Part shown: positions 1 to 8,782 of the stretch, one piece after another
Position numbering within the stretch: position 1 is the first letter of the stretch
Layout: the number at the start of each line of letters is the position of its first letter
Assembly: GCF_016820585.1 (NCBI RefSeq)
Contig: NZ_JADHDX010000008.1
Location: 80,061 to 144,060, forward strand
DNA length: 64,000 nt
From: Arthrobacter beigongshangensis
GTDB lineage: Bacteria; Bacillota; Bacilli; Bacillales_A; Planococcaceae
Direction of reading: 5' to 3'
The notes under the pieces: generated by a model
What the model saw: the letters and a program-made list of their open reading frames with translations, nothing else
What the model was told of the DNA's origin: nothing
The model's database searches: none
Translations under genes and position numbers: made by a program

Positions 1-494
1 TCGAGTTCAAGCTTCGTTTCCCCAGCACCCTTATTCTGGAGTCCCCCGCCTGTACCTCCCCCTTGTCGTCCGAGTGAAGCACGTAAACCGACAAGGCGTG
101 GCAGCATATATTGCAACTGCGCCAGTTCAACTTGCATCCGAGATTCACTTGTTCTAGCACGCCTCGCAAATATATCCAAGATCAGCATTGTTCGATCAAT
201 GACCTTACACTGCAGTTCCTGCTCCATATTTCGAATTTGAGACGGTGACAATTCATCGTTAAAAATCACTAGATTAGCATCTAATTCTTCATAGAAATGG
301 CGAATTTCTTCAATTTTTCCTTTACCAACATAATGAGAGGGATGGCGACGTTCTAAATTCTGCGTCACTTCACCGACCACCTCGACAGCAATCGCTTCCG
401 CTAAATTTTTCAATTCTTCCATTGCATAGGCAAAATGCTCATCTTTTTGCTCATGCACGCCGACAAGCACCGCGCGTTCCACTAACACTTCCAT
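1..494 (-). CDS. hflX: GTPase HflX, N-terminal part (runs off window)
   Basis: HflX is a ribosome-associated GTPase thought to act on stalled or stress-damaged ribosomes and subunits. About 164 N-terminal residues are visible. They include the family landmarks HYVGKGKIEEI near residue 55, a segment reading LSPSQIRNMEQ near 80, and RTMLILDIFARRA followed by QVELAQLQYMLPRLVG near residues 100-130. The visible end reads GGGTGGGLQNKGAGETKLEL, the glycine-rich linker before the G domain. The nucleotide-binding domain lies outside the window. The ATG is at 494 with an AGAGGGGT-type ribosome site upstream. Identity is clear from the N-terminal domain alone; integrity of the gene cannot be judged. 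Confidence 0.93.
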   Translation of the reverse strand, partial: MEVLVERAVLVGVHEQKDEHFAYAMEELKNLAEAIAVEVVGEVTQNLERRHPSHYVGKGKIEEIRHFYEELDANLVIFNDELSPSQIRNMEQELQCKVIDRTMLILDIFARRARTSESRMQVELAQLQYMLPRLVGLRASLGRQGGGTGGGLQNKGAGETKLEL

Positions 495-577
495 CCAACG
501 ACCCCTCTCCAGCCTTACCATAGGTCTATTTATCTTACCATATGTAGATTCACGCACCAATTAGGGCGGTTTCTCTT

Positions 578-1261
578 CTAGTCAGCCTGCCCAATGACAA
601 CATCCGTCAATCTATCCATGCCTCCTTCATGCTCCACAAATTTCAACACAACATTCGATAAAGCGATATCATTGGCGTCACCCACTTTTTGTGACAATAA
701 AATCGCCCATTCCGCCGTTTCACGTAGCGGATCCTCGACACTAAAAACGCATTCCTTAATTTCCAGTTGTTCATTAGCCGCTGAAATTGTCCCCTCTTCA
801 CGTAGCTTAGCAAAACGAATGTCCTCCGCGTCCTCCCACTCAATAAAAAAGGGATACGGCAATTCATTCGATACGGGTTGATCGACAAACAGCATCTTCC
901 ACTTTCGCAATTGCCCCGTAGCCGTTCTTCGTTCTGCATTGAGCACACCAGACGTGCGGAATCCTTTATTCTCAATCTCATCTTTAAATTGCTCAATTCC
1001 ATCAATCGATAGACAAATCGTTCCCCAGCCTTCACCATCTTTTAGGTCATGTAGCAGCAACCTCGTAAGTGGATGGTCCACCGTGCCCGCAATATCCGGC
1101 CGTTCAACAGCCAACCATTCAATATAAGCATTTTTCACGTACATCAATGCATTATGCGTTCCCCATTGCTCGTGACGACCACCCACAACAGCATGCTGCT
1201 GTTCCGCAACCCACTCATCTGGTGTTCGACTTGTGAAATAGACAACATGATCCAGTTTCAT
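578..1261 (-). CDS. VOC-superfamily (glyoxalase-like) protein
   Basis: 227 residues starting MKLDHVVYFTSRTPDEW, typical of Glyoxalase_3-type members of the vicinal oxygen chelate superfamily: a beta-strand containing the first metal-ligand histidine (DHVV), then paired beta-alpha-beta-beta-beta modules. The substrate cannot be assigned; relatives are annotated only as VOC or glyoxalase-like. A 17-residue longer reading exists, but AAAGGAGG lies 9 bases before the ATG at 1261, so that start was chosen. The gene sits just downstream of putP on the same strand, separated by a terminator hairpin, so it is probably transcribed on its own. Confidence 0.75.
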   Translation of the reverse strand: MKLDHVVYFTSRTPDEWVAEQQHAVVGGRHEQWGTHNALMYVKNAYIEWLAVERPDIAGTVDHPLTRLLLHDLKDGEGWGTICLSIDGIEQFKDEIENKGFRTSGVLNAERRTATGQLRKWKMLFVDQPVSNELPYPFFIEWEDAEDIRFAKLREEGTISAANEQLEIKECVFSVEDPLRETAEWAILLSQKVGDANDIALSNVVLKFVEHEGGMDRLTDVVIGQAD

Positions 1262-1290
1262 AAGTGCAATTCCTCCTTTTGAAGTAGAAG

Positions 1291-1320
1291 AAAAGCCTGC
1301 AGTATGCACCACAGGCTTTC
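1291..1320 (-). terminator. Rho-independent terminator of putP
   Basis: On the minus strand AAAGCCTG pairs with CAGGCTTT around a 12-base loop and is followed by a T-rich run (TTTTCTTCT). It lies directly after the putP stop and just before the ribosome site of the VOC gene. Confidence 0.75.
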
Positions 1321-1324
1321 CATC

Positions 1325-2809
1325 TTACTTATCTTCGCTAAGAATTTTCAGTGCTTCATCAAACTCTTTGTCGATTTCATTATTTTTCTTATAAGTCATA
1401 TTACTTACAAGAACCGCAACAATGAGACAGAGTATGAAACCAGGGATAATTTCATAAAGAGTGCCAGTAAGCGCCTCGATATTACCCCAAATCATAACTG
1501 TAACGGCACCCGTAATCATACCCCATAGCGCGCCTTTTGTTGTCAGCTTGCGCCAGTAAAGAGATAGCAGAATGATTGGTCCGAATGAAGCACCAAACCC
1601 TGCCCAAGCAAATGATACGATACTCAAAATGGACTCGTTATTCGGCCAAGCAAGTACGATTGCAATTAACGAAACAATCAGGACAGACATTCTTCCTAAG
1701 AAGACGTAATGCTTATCTGTCGCATCTTTCTTCATAAACGTTTTGTACAAGTCTTCAACAAGCGCTGAAGACGATACAATCAATTGTGAAGAAATCGTAC
1801 TCATAACCGCTGCAAGAACAGCTGCAAGCATGATACCTGCGATAAATGGATGGAAAATAATTTGTCCAAGAACGATAAATACCGTTTCATTATCTACCAG
1901 TGTTGCATTCGTATTTTGCTGGTAGTAAGCAATCCCTACAAGTGCCGTCGCAACTGCACCGAATAAACTTAAAAACATCCAGCCAATTCCGATACGACGT
2001 GCTTTTTTCGCTTCTTTATGTGAACTTATTGCCATGAAGCGGACGATGATATGCGGCTGGCCAAAATAACCCAATCCCCAAGCAGCCGCCGACAAGATTC
2101 CTAAGAACGAAGCCCCCGATACAAAATTCAATAATTGTGGATCAACAGCACGGATACTTGCTGCCGTTTCTCCAAATCCACCTGTAATGAAAACGCCTAC
2201 AATTGGAACAAGAAGAAGAGCTAAGAACATAATAACCCCTTGCACAACATCCGTATAACTAACCGCCAAAAACCCGCCAAATAATGTATAGAAAATAACG
2301 ACACCAGCAACAATTAATAAACCTAGATGATAATCCAAGCCGAATGAGCTAAGGAAGAACTTACCCCCTGCTACCATTCCTGAAGAGACGTAAAACGTAA
2401 AGAAAATAAGAATGATAATTCCTGAAGCAATCCGTAACAGACGTGATTTGTCCTTTAATCGACTTTCCAAGTAACTTGGAATCGTAATGGAATCACTTGA
2501 TACTTGTGTATAGACCCGAAGTCGTGGTGCAACAAATACCCAGTTCAAGTACGCACCGATTGTTAATCCGATAGCGATCCAAGCCTCTACCAATCCATTG
2601 AGATAGATTGCACCTGGCAATCCCATCAGCAACCAGCCCGACATGTCAGCAGCACCGGCACTGAGAGCGGTTACAGCTGGCCCGAGCGCTCGCCCACCAA
2701 GCATATAATCCGTTAGATTAGACGTGCGCTTGAATGCGTACCAACCGATAAAAATCATTGCCCCCATGTACAAAATAATAGAAATTAGCTGATACATTTC
2801 ATTTGACAA
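1325..2809 (-). CDS. putP: Sodium/proline symporter PutP
   Basis: 494-residue sodium:solute symporter (SSS family) importing proline with Na+ across the cytoplasmic membrane. About 13 hydrophobic segments are visible. The motif AGAADMSGWLLMG places Asp and Ser at residues 55 and 57, the positions known as Na+ ligands in E. coli PutP. Length matches the family (about 490-500). The start is a TTG at 2809 with GGGGG eight bases upstream. The gene is monocistronic between terminators. A role in nutrition or osmoprotection is known for PutP/OpuE proteins, but which applies cannot be told from sequence. Confidence 0.93.
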   Translation of the reverse strand: MSNEMYQLISIILYMGAMIFIGWYAFKRTSNLTDYMLGGRALGPAVTALSAGAADMSGWLLMGLPGAIYLNGLVEAWIAIGLTIGAYLNWVFVAPRLRVYTQVSSDSITIPSYLESRLKDKSRLLRIASGIIILIFFTFYVSSGMVAGGKFFLSSFGLDYHLGLLIVAGVVIFYTLFGGFLAVSYTDVVQGVIMFLALLLVPIVGVFITGGFGETAASIRAVDPQLLNFVSGASFLGILSAAAWGLGYFGQPHIIVRFMAISSHKEAKKARRIGIGWMFLSLFGAVATALVGIAYYQQNTNATLVDNETVFIVLGQIIFHPFIAGIMLAAVLAAVMSTISSQLIVSSSALVEDLYKTFMKKDATDKHYVFLGRMSVLIVSLIAIVLAWPNNESILSIVSFAWAGFGASFGPIILLSLYWRKLTTKGALWGMITGAVTVMIWGNIEALTGTLYEIIPGFILCLIVAVLVSNMTYKKNNEIDKEFDEALKILSEDK

Positions 2810-3121
2810 TTATAATTCCCCCTTTCAAAAGTTATATTCATCATACCATTTCCTTAAGAACATTAAGATAGTTATTTTAAAATTTATCCTAAAACAATAT
2901 TTGCCAAGCAATGTGAGACAAATTCATAGTGTTTTCGTGTCATTCCCCGGGAAATAATTAGGTTTCGACACAGATTTTTCAGATGGAAAGAGATGTGTTT
3001 TTATAATCGAATAATCACTTTTAGGTTTAACATTCTTTTTTTCGGGAATCGTCATGATAAGGTGACGGCACATGCATCTAACATCATAGAAACAGCCACC
3101 GGAATAACTCCCATTTCATAT
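2810..3121. other. Intergenic region upstream of putP
   Basis: About 310 bases without a credible gene. AT-rich immediately upstream of putP, where the putP promoter must lie, but no convincing -35/-10 pair or operator was picked out. No repeat family member is present. Confidence 0.5.
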
Positions 3122-3168
3122 AGAAAAAGTGCATTTCTTGTGGTCAGGCAAGAGATGTGCTTTTTCTC
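3122..3168 (-). terminator. Long terminator hairpin after the yerD-like gene
   Basis: AGAAAAAGTGCATTTCTTG pairs with CAAGAGATGTGCTTTTTCT over 19 positions (two G-U pairs) around an 8-base loop; the T-run is part of the stem. It follows the stop of the minus-strand gene and could work in both directions. Confidence 0.75.
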
Positions 3169-3195
3169 ATTTGTTCATTCTGTATCGGAACCAAT

Positions 3196-4743
3196 CTATT
3201 CCATCGGAAAAACCCTTCCCCGTGCATCTTTATAAACAACATGCTGGCGGTCAAACTTTGTCGGTGAATCAAGGCCAGCTGCTGCTGCAATTCGAAATAG
3301 TCCCTCTCGCATTGTCAAAATATAATTGGTCACACGATATTTCTTTTCTTCTACAACAAGTGCTTGTTGCAGTTTTTTATCTGTCGTTGCAACACCGGTT
3401 GGACATTCATTCGTATGGCATTTATGCGCCATAATGCAACCGACAGATATCATAAAGCCACGGGCAACCTGGACAAGGTCCGCCCCCATCGATAGGGCGA
3501 TTGCTGCGCGATCGGGTGTTGTAATCTTACCCGATGCGATAATTTTAACGCTATCGCGCACCTCGTATTTTTTCAAGGCATCGTCAAGGAGAATGAGTGA
3601 TGACCGAAGCGGCAAACCAACACTGTCCGCTAAATCCTGATACGTTGCTCCCGAGCCGCCCTCCCCACCATCTAATGATATGAAGTCCGGTCCCATACCT
3701 GTTTCATGCATGAATGATGCGAGCTCTTCGGCATCCTGCTTACTGCCAATGACAATCTTCATACCGACTGGCTTACCAGAATGCTGTCGAATCTTTTCGA
3801 TAAAATCAAATAAAGTCGGATAGTCATCGAACTGGTGAAAACGGTTTGGACTGTTGATCGTCGTGTAAGGTACAACATTGCGAATCGCCGCAATTTCTTC
3901 CGTCACTTTTTCCCCTTCGACATGCCCACCGCGCATTTTCGCCCCTTGCGCTAACTTAATTTCAAATGCTTTGACCTGTGGAATTTCGGCTTTTTCACGT
4001 AGCCGCTCCCAACTGAACTCGCCGTCCTCTGTTCGGAATCCGAATAAGCCAGAACCAATTTGCGCAATGATATCCGCCCCACCTGCTAAATGATGTTGAG
4101 AAAGGCCACCCTCACCCGTATTCATCCAAGCACCTTTCGCCATGCCAATCCCCTTCGATAATGCGGTAATTGCATTTTCCCCAAGTGCCCCGTAGCTCAT
4201 CGCAGATTGCCCAAGCATACTGCGCACATGGAAAGGTTGCTGACAATTCGGTCCAATAATAATCGCATCCTCTTCAGGCAACAGCCAAGGCAACGCCGGT
4301 AGCTCCTCACGATGCTCTTTCCGAGAAAATAAATAATCACCGTCGACCACATAGCGCATCGTATCCACAAGTCCATCATTGTCCACTCGCATTTCCTCAT
4401 TTTGTTTCGTGAACATCGCATTGCGGATAAAATAGCCAGCCTCATTGAAATCCCGCTTCGAGCCAAAACCAATGATACTGTTCAAATATTTCCCCGGCAT
4501 GACCATGTGCAAATATTCCTCACGGTTGAACGGTTCTCCGTCATTGTCATCGTCGAATAAGTATTGACGTAGCTCCGGTCCGGTTTTCTCCAACATATAA
4601 CGCATCCGTCCTAAAATCGGATAGTTCCGCAAAATCGCGTGTTGCCTTTGCCTTCTATCATAAAAGTAAAGAAAAAGGATAATCGCAATCGGTACAATAA
4701 TGAGCAACAATGTCGTAATTGAAATACTCTCTATCCAAAACAT
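3196..4743 (-). CDS. yerD: FMN-binding glutamate synthase family protein (YerD-like)
   Basis: 515 residues: an N-terminal membrane segment (about residues 8-28), then a glutamate-synthase-type FMN barrel domain (about 150-490) containing TGEGGLS near 209 and GGEGGSGATY in the phosphate-binding region. In glutamate synthase this domain makes glutamate from 2-oxoglutarate and ammonia. The amidotransferase domain and most of the large subunit are missing here, as in B. subtilis YerD, whose reaction is not established. Start ATG at 4743 behind GGTGGAG. It stands alone, divergent from the nfrA-like gene. The electron donor and product are unknown. Confidence 0.85.
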   Translation of the reverse strand: MFWIESISITTLLLIIVPIAIILFLYFYDRRQRQHAILRNYPILGRMRYMLEKTGPELRQYLFDDDNDGEPFNREEYLHMVMPGKYLNSIIGFGSKRDFNEAGYFIRNAMFTKQNEEMRVDNDGLVDTMRYVVDGDYLFSRKEHREELPALPWLLPEEDAIIIGPNCQQPFHVRSMLGQSAMSYGALGENAITALSKGIGMAKGAWMNTGEGGLSQHHLAGGADIIAQIGSGLFGFRTEDGEFSWERLREKAEIPQVKAFEIKLAQGAKMRGGHVEGEKVTEEIAAIRNVVPYTTINSPNRFHQFDDYPTLFDFIEKIRQHSGKPVGMKIVIGSKQDAEELASFMHETGMGPDFISLDGGEGGSGATYQDLADSVGLPLRSSLILLDDALKKYEVRDSVKIIASGKITTPDRAAIALSMGADLVQVARGFMISVGCIMAHKCHTNECPTGVATTDKKLQQALVVEEKKYRVTNYILTMREGLFRIAAAAGLDSPTKFDRQHVVYKDARGRVFPME

Positions 4744-4831
4744 ATCTCCACCCCTTCTCCAAGCGTTAATAAGTGTTTACCACTAATGAAATCTGTTAAT
4801 CTTATTCTACAGAACTTTTTGGAGGGATTCC

Positions 4832-5563
4832 ATGGTCATCGAATTATTAACCGCACACGCATCCGTACGAAAGTATAAAGACAGTCCACTATCTAAAGAA
4901 AATGTAGCCGAACTTGTTCGTGCAGGGCAACATGCCGCAAGCTCTAATTTTGTCCAAGCATATTCCGTTATCCATGTGACAGATGCTGACAAACGAGCGA
5001 AACTGGCCGAACTTGCAAAAAATCCACAACAAATTTTAACAGCAGGTGCTGTACTTGTTTTCTGTATGGATTTTCATCGCATCCAACAAGGAGCAAGTTT
5101 ACTTGGAAAAGAGATCGACTTTTCACATGCAGAAAGTCTACTTGTCGGCGTGACAGATGTTGCTTTATTTGCCCAGAACGTCGCGATTGCAGCAGAGTCA
5201 CAAGGATACGGCATTTGCTATATCGGCGGCGTGCGTAATGCACCCGAAGAAATAAGCACACTGTTCAACCTACCCACAGGCGTTGCACCAATGTTTGCTA
5301 TGACAATCGGTGTTCCAGACGAGGCCAATGAAGTGAAACCGAGATTGCCGATAGAAGCCATCCTCCATGAAAATAACTATGATGCCAACAAATACGAAGA
5401 CGTCATTCCAATCTATGATGAAATCATGAACGACTATTACTTAAGCCGCGGATCAAACCGAAAAGATGCCGCCTGGTCTGACGCTATGGCAACGTTTTTA
5501 GGCTCACCAAAACGGACATATATGAAAGCATTTTTGGATAAGCAAGGATTTGAATTTAACTAG
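4832..5563 (+). CDS. nfrA: NADPH-dependent flavin/nitro oxidoreductase, NfrA type
   Basis: 243-residue nitroreductase-fold protein of the NfsA/NfrA branch. It binds FMN and reduces flavins, quinones or nitro compounds with NADPH. Signatures are the N-terminal HASVRKYKDSPL (FMN phosphate site), NFVQAYSVIHV, and GYGICYIGGVRNAPEEI in the central domain, plus the C-terminal TYMKAFLDKQGF typical of the B. subtilis NfrA length (about 245). GGAGG precedes the ATG. The next gene begins 11 bases after the stop, so the two form an operon. NfrA enzymes are linked to thiol and heat stress in Bacillus, but nothing here shows regulation. Confidence 0.87.
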   Translation: MVIELLTAHASVRKYKDSPLSKENVAELVRAGQHAASSNFVQAYSVIHVTDADKRAKLAELAKNPQQILTAGAVLVFCMDFHRIQQGASLLGKEIDFSHAESLLVGVTDVALFAQNVAIAAESQGYGICYIGGVRNAPEEISTLFNLPTGVAPMFAMTIGVPDEANEVKPRLPIEAILHENNYDANKYEDVIPIYDEIMNDYYLSRGSNRKDAAWSDAMATFLGSPKRTYMKAFLDKQGFEFN

Positions 5564-5574
5564 GAGAGATGAAC

Positions 5575-6738
5575 ATGCAATTTGAAGAATTACTAAAGGA
5601 ACTCACACGTCGGATAACAGATGGATCTTTCATCAACGCAACCATCAGCCAGCCCCGAACAAAGACAGACGAAGTGAAACGGGTAAAAGTGAAGCCTGTG
5701 GAGATAAAAGGACAGCTGCATATCCAATTTGAATATCAGCATGAACGCATTTTAAAGCACGAAAATGTTACACCCGATGAATTACAGGATCACTTACAAC
5801 AACTGCTTGAGCGCTTCAAACAGCTCCACGCCGAATTTTCAGATGAAAAAATCCATGTCCAACTATCTAAAAAGTTCAAGGTGATGTGGAAATCGGACAA
5901 AGTAAACTCCGGAAAAGTGGCTGATCTTTCCCACAACCGGAAGAAAAATTATTTATTAGATGAAAACACGCCGTATCCATTTCTTGTACGCCTCGGTGTT
6001 CAAACACCAGACGGCAAAGTAAAAAAGCAAAAGCACGACAAATTCAGGCAAATTAATCGCTTCGTTGAATTCATTGACGACTCACTTGCCCACTTGCCAA
6101 AAGACCGCACCGTGCGGATTCTTGACTTTGGCTCAGGGAAATCCTATTTGACGTTCGCACTGTATCATTACTTACGCATCGAAAAAGGACTCGATATTAA
6201 GGTAACTGGCCTTGATTTGAAAAAAGAAGTGATTGAGGAGTGTAGCCGCATTGCGCAAGATCTTGGCTACGATGATTTGGAGTTTCTTGTCGGTGATATT
6301 AACGACTACAACGACGAAACGTCTGTCGATATGGTCGTTACTTTACATGCGTGTGATGTCGCGACAGATATGGCGCTTGCTCGGGCAGTGAAATGGGGGG
6401 CAAAAGTCATCTTGAGTGTTCCTTGCTGTCAGCATGAACTGTTCTCACAAATCAATTCCCCCGCGCTCGACATCATGCTCCAGCACGGGCTCATCAAAGA
6501 ACGATTCGCCGCACTTGCAACTGACTCTATCCGTGCCGAACTATTGTCACTCGTCGGCTACGAGGCGCAACTGCTAGAATTCATTGATATGGAGCATACG
6601 CCGAAGAACGTCTTAATACGAGCCTACCTTACAGGTCGCAAGCCATCTGCCGATGACTTTACACGCTACCATGCATTCAAAAACCTGTTAAACGCTGAGC
6701 CATTTTTGGAAAATGAATTACGGGATTTATTAATTTAA
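5575..6738 (+). CDS. Class I SAM-dependent methyltransferase (Methyltransf_32 type)
   Basis: 387 residues. The SAM-binding motif I, ILDFGSGKSYLTFALY, is near residue 180 and the characteristic SVPCCQHEL near 281; this CC-containing motif defines the Methyltransf_32 group (bacterial relatives of GSTCD). The N-terminal 130 residues are a less conserved basic region (many Lys/Arg). The methylated substrate is unknown; an RNA or RNA-associated target is plausible for this group but not proven. Two in-frame ATGs occur; the second (5575) is 8 bases from AGGAG and is preferred. It is co-transcribed with the nfrA-like gene and ends at a strong terminator. Confidence 0.82.
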   Translation: MQFEELLKELTRRITDGSFINATISQPRTKTDEVKRVKVKPVEIKGQLHIQFEYQHERILKHENVTPDELQDHLQQLLERFKQLHAEFSDEKIHVQLSKKFKVMWKSDKVNSGKVADLSHNRKKNYLLDENTPYPFLVRLGVQTPDGKVKKQKHDKFRQINRFVEFIDDSLAHLPKDRTVRILDFGSGKSYLTFALYHYLRIEKGLDIKVTGLDLKKEVIEECSRIAQDLGYDDLEFLVGDINDYNDETSVDMVVTLHACDVATDMALARAVKWGAKVILSVPCCQHELFSQINSPALDIMLQHGLIKERFAALATDSIRAELLSLVGYEAQLLEFIDMEHTPKNVLIRAYLTGRKPSADDFTRYHAFKNLLNAEPFLENELRDLLI

Positions 6739-6745
6739 TAAGCAA

Positions 6746-6787
6746 ACCCCTCCCCATTTATACGATACAAATGAGGAGGGGATTTTT
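6746..6787 (+). terminator. Rho-independent terminator of the nfrA-methyltransferase operon
   Basis: CCCCTCCCCATTT pairs with AAATGAGGAGGGG (one mismatch), followed by ATTTTTC. Correctly placed 8 bases after the stop. Confidence 0.9.
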
Positions 6788-6792
6788 CAACT

Positions 6793-7104
6793 TAATTCAG
6801 CAAATATGTTTGTGCCGAAAGCGAAGCGTCAGCTACAGAAGTTCCCCACTTCTATAAATGTTTGGATGAATGCTAGCTATATCTTCAAATTCAGCGGGGT
6901 CCAACCCCTTGCTGAATAGTAGAACTCAGACTAAAACCGCCGCGTCCTGCGGCAACATCTGAGTAACCAACATCCTGTTGGCCCAAGCCTCCAAGGAAGG
7001 ATGCAGTTCAACCCTTCCCCGATGTCACAGATTTTGAAGGGAGTTAATTGAGCAAGCTCAATTCAAAATCCGGACACAATCACGCCGAGGCGTGATTGAT
7101 CTTA
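6793..7104 (+). repeat. Dispersed intergenic repeat family A, copy 1 (longest)
   Basis: About 310 bases with no gene. It begins TTAATTCAGCAAAT, carries GAAGCGTCAGCTACAGAAG, then GATGTCACAGATTTTGAA, and ends in two palindromes: AATTGAG-CAAG-CTCAATT nested inside GATTTTGA/TCAAAATC, and AATCACGCC-GA-GGCGTGATT. The same blocks recur near 25.1 kb (same orientation) and 21.9 kb (inverted). The middle holds extra palindromic segments, for example GCCGC-GTCCT-GCGGC and CCAACA-TCC-TGTTGG. No transposase is present; it resembles a non-autonomous, MITE- or REP-like element. Confidence 0.75.
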
Positions 7105-7106
7105 CC

Positions 7107-7403
7107 TTAGTAGTCATCACTATACCTCGCTAAATAGGGGAATATCAGTAGTAAGGGAATTGTTAGCAAAAGGAGCATAACTATCAATGAAAGAATCGGC
7201 GGATTGTAAGTATTCACCACATACAATCCAAGCGGAGTCATAGGTACTACAATTAAAACAAATAGGAACCTCGAAGCAACTAGCACCTTATGTTTTGTGC
7301 CACATTGCCTACATGTAATTGGTCTGTACGCTAGCCAAAGAGATTTGTTGATCTCACTCCATGTAAATGAAGCATTGCAGTGATCACATTTTTGTAATTT
7401 CAT
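7107..7403 (-). CDS. Small zinc-ribbon membrane protein (TIGR04104 type)
   Basis: 98 residues with two CxxC knuckles at the N-terminus (CDHC near residue 6, CRQC near residue 34), forming a zinc ribbon, followed by two hydrophobic segments (about 47-65 and 70-90). This arrangement matches the TIGR04104 family of putative zinc-finger proteins of Bacillales, whose function is unknown. Starts at ATG 7403 behind AGGGG. Its stop abuts repeat family A copy 1. Confidence 0.75.
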   Translation of the reverse strand: MKLQKCDHCNASFTWSEINKSLWLAYRPITCRQCGTKHKVLVASRFLFVLIVVPMTPLGLYVVNTYNPPILSLIVMLLLLTIPLLLIFPYLARYSDDY

Positions 7404-7423
7404 ATGTACTAACCCCTATTCCT

Positions 7424-7918
7424 TTATTCATAATAGCCATTCGACTCAGGTAGTTTCTTATACTCGTCTTTTACTATCACAAGGGAATGAACATATTCTT
7501 GCAACTCCATAATAGCTTGTGAATCCGGTGTATCACTACAAAGCAACGCATACCTGATGATATTCAAATCCCCATTAAGCTGAATGATCCATTCCGTTCT
7601 CAATTCAGGTTCAGTCGCACATTGTGCATTTTCATCGTCCTCAAAATCCAGCTTCCCCATTATATCGAGGGCAACCATTTTATTGTAAACGTCCTGCATT
7701 TCTTCATCCGTTAACGCTATAGGTGCCTCCACTACGCCATCTTCCACCAAGTCCTTTACAACAGTGTCCGTAAAGGTATCGACTTTTTGCCTGCCTTCCA
7801 CTCCATATTCCACACTGAAATCGAATTCCTCAGGCATTTCTTTGGGATAGACTATAGAAGAACATGCTGCCAACATCAATACGACCGGCAACAACCATCT
7901 CCAACCCTTCACATACAA
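7424..7918 (-). CDS. Hypothetical lipoprotein
   Basis: About 164 residues. The N-terminus carries a positively charged stretch and a lipobox, LMLAAC, so the mature protein would be lipid-anchored on the outer face of the membrane. The rest is acidic with no domain recognised. A GTG at 7927 is in frame, but GAGG is 9 bases before the TTG at 7918, which is preferred. It lies between the zinc-ribbon protein and the Dph6-type gene on the same strand, gaps 20-35 bases, possibly one operon. Confidence 0.7.
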   Translation of the reverse strand: MYVKGWRWLLPVVLMLAACSSIVYPKEMPEEFDFSVEYGVEGRQKVDTFTDTVVKDLVEDGVVEAPIALTDEEMQDVYNKMVALDIMGKLDFEDDENAQCATEPELRTEWIIQLNGDLNIIRYALLCSDTPDSQAIMELQEYVHSLVIVKDEYKKLPESNGYYE

Positions 7919-7951
7919 TGAAAACACCCTCGTTTCATTAGAATTTCTTAT

Positions 7952-8608
7952 TTATTCCAACGTCACGTCCAAAAACACATAGCCATCCCGTTCATGTTGC
8001 CCCGAAAATACAACAGGCACACGCTCACTGAAAATAGGACCGTCCACAACAACGGTATGAAATTCACCGGATTCACCACACGAATCAATGCCAAGCGCAT
8101 CCAATTCATCCATCAGCTCTACAGTAAATTTGCGACCAATGAAATGTGCAGGCATCATTTTTGTATTAACAACGACAATATAGGCCTCAAATCCCGCTGC
8201 CACGAATTCCTCTAATAAGCTACGGCGAGGCTCTAGCCATAACGGATGCACCGCTTCCATGGAAACCTTCGCACACGTTTTCTGCACCCAGTGCAAATGG
8301 TCTTCAAGATCGATATCTCCGAAAACAGCGTGGTTAATGCCCAACTCTTTACAGGCGTCCATGGCATCTAAAAACTGTTCTTCGTAGCCACTCCAGCTTG
8401 CTCCCCGAATCATTAAAGGCACGCCTAACTTTTCCGCTTGTGCTTCAACGACTGCAAAAGGTAAGGCATGCGATTTTGACCGCTCTTTATTCTCCTCAAA
8501 CATTGTCCACAATCGCTTCGGATTGCCCCCTGCTTGCATCGCCCGATAATACGCCATTGCGGAATCTTTTCCACCACTCCATGACGCTACAAATGATATA
8601 CCCTTCAT
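7952..8608 (-). CDS. Dph6-related ATP pyrophosphatase (diphthine-ammonia ligase family)
   Basis: 218 residues of the adenine nucleotide alpha-hydrolase superfamily. The PP-loop SGGKDS is at residues 10-16 and the family-specific DSCGESGEFHT lies in the C-terminal third. Eukaryotic Dph6 amidates diphthine on elongation factor 2. Bacteria lack diphthamide, so the bacterial homologue's substrate is unknown; an ATP-dependent amidation or ligation is inferred. ATG at 8608 follows a GGGAG ribosome site. Length fits the bacterial family. Confidence 0.85.
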   Translation of the reverse strand: MKGISFVASWSGGKDSAMAYYRAMQAGGNPKRLWTMFEENKERSKSHALPFAVVEAQAEKLGVPLMIRGASWSGYEEQFLDAMDACKELGINHAVFGDIDLEDHLHWVQKTCAKVSMEAVHPLWLEPRRSLLEEFVAAGFEAYIVVVNTKMMPAHFIGRKFTVELMDELDALGIDSCGESGEFHTVVVDGPIFSERVPVVFSGQHERDGYVFLDVTLE

Positions 8609-8701
8609 GCTACCACTCCCTCTTACTCTTGTATTTATTTTACCATAGCTTTACGATTATCTTACAAAAAATTCCGTTAACTGTCTGTCTTTCATAAAAC
8701 C

Positions 8702-8726
8702 AAACTTTTCACAGCTATGCCCCGTC
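8702..8726 (+). promoter_or_regulatory. Predicted ECF (SigV-type) promoter of sigV-rsiV
   Basis: CAAAC, then a 17-base spacer, then CGTC, 57 bases before the sigV ATG. ECF sigma factors of this group recognise an AAC motif at -35 and CGTC at -10 with a 16-17-base spacer, and sigV is autoregulated in B. subtilis. Motif and spacing are seen; use by SigV is inferred. Confidence 0.6.
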
Positions 8727-8782
8727 AAATAAATGTAACGTGCTCGCGACATGTTGGAAATTGGAGAAGGTGATCTTTTGTC

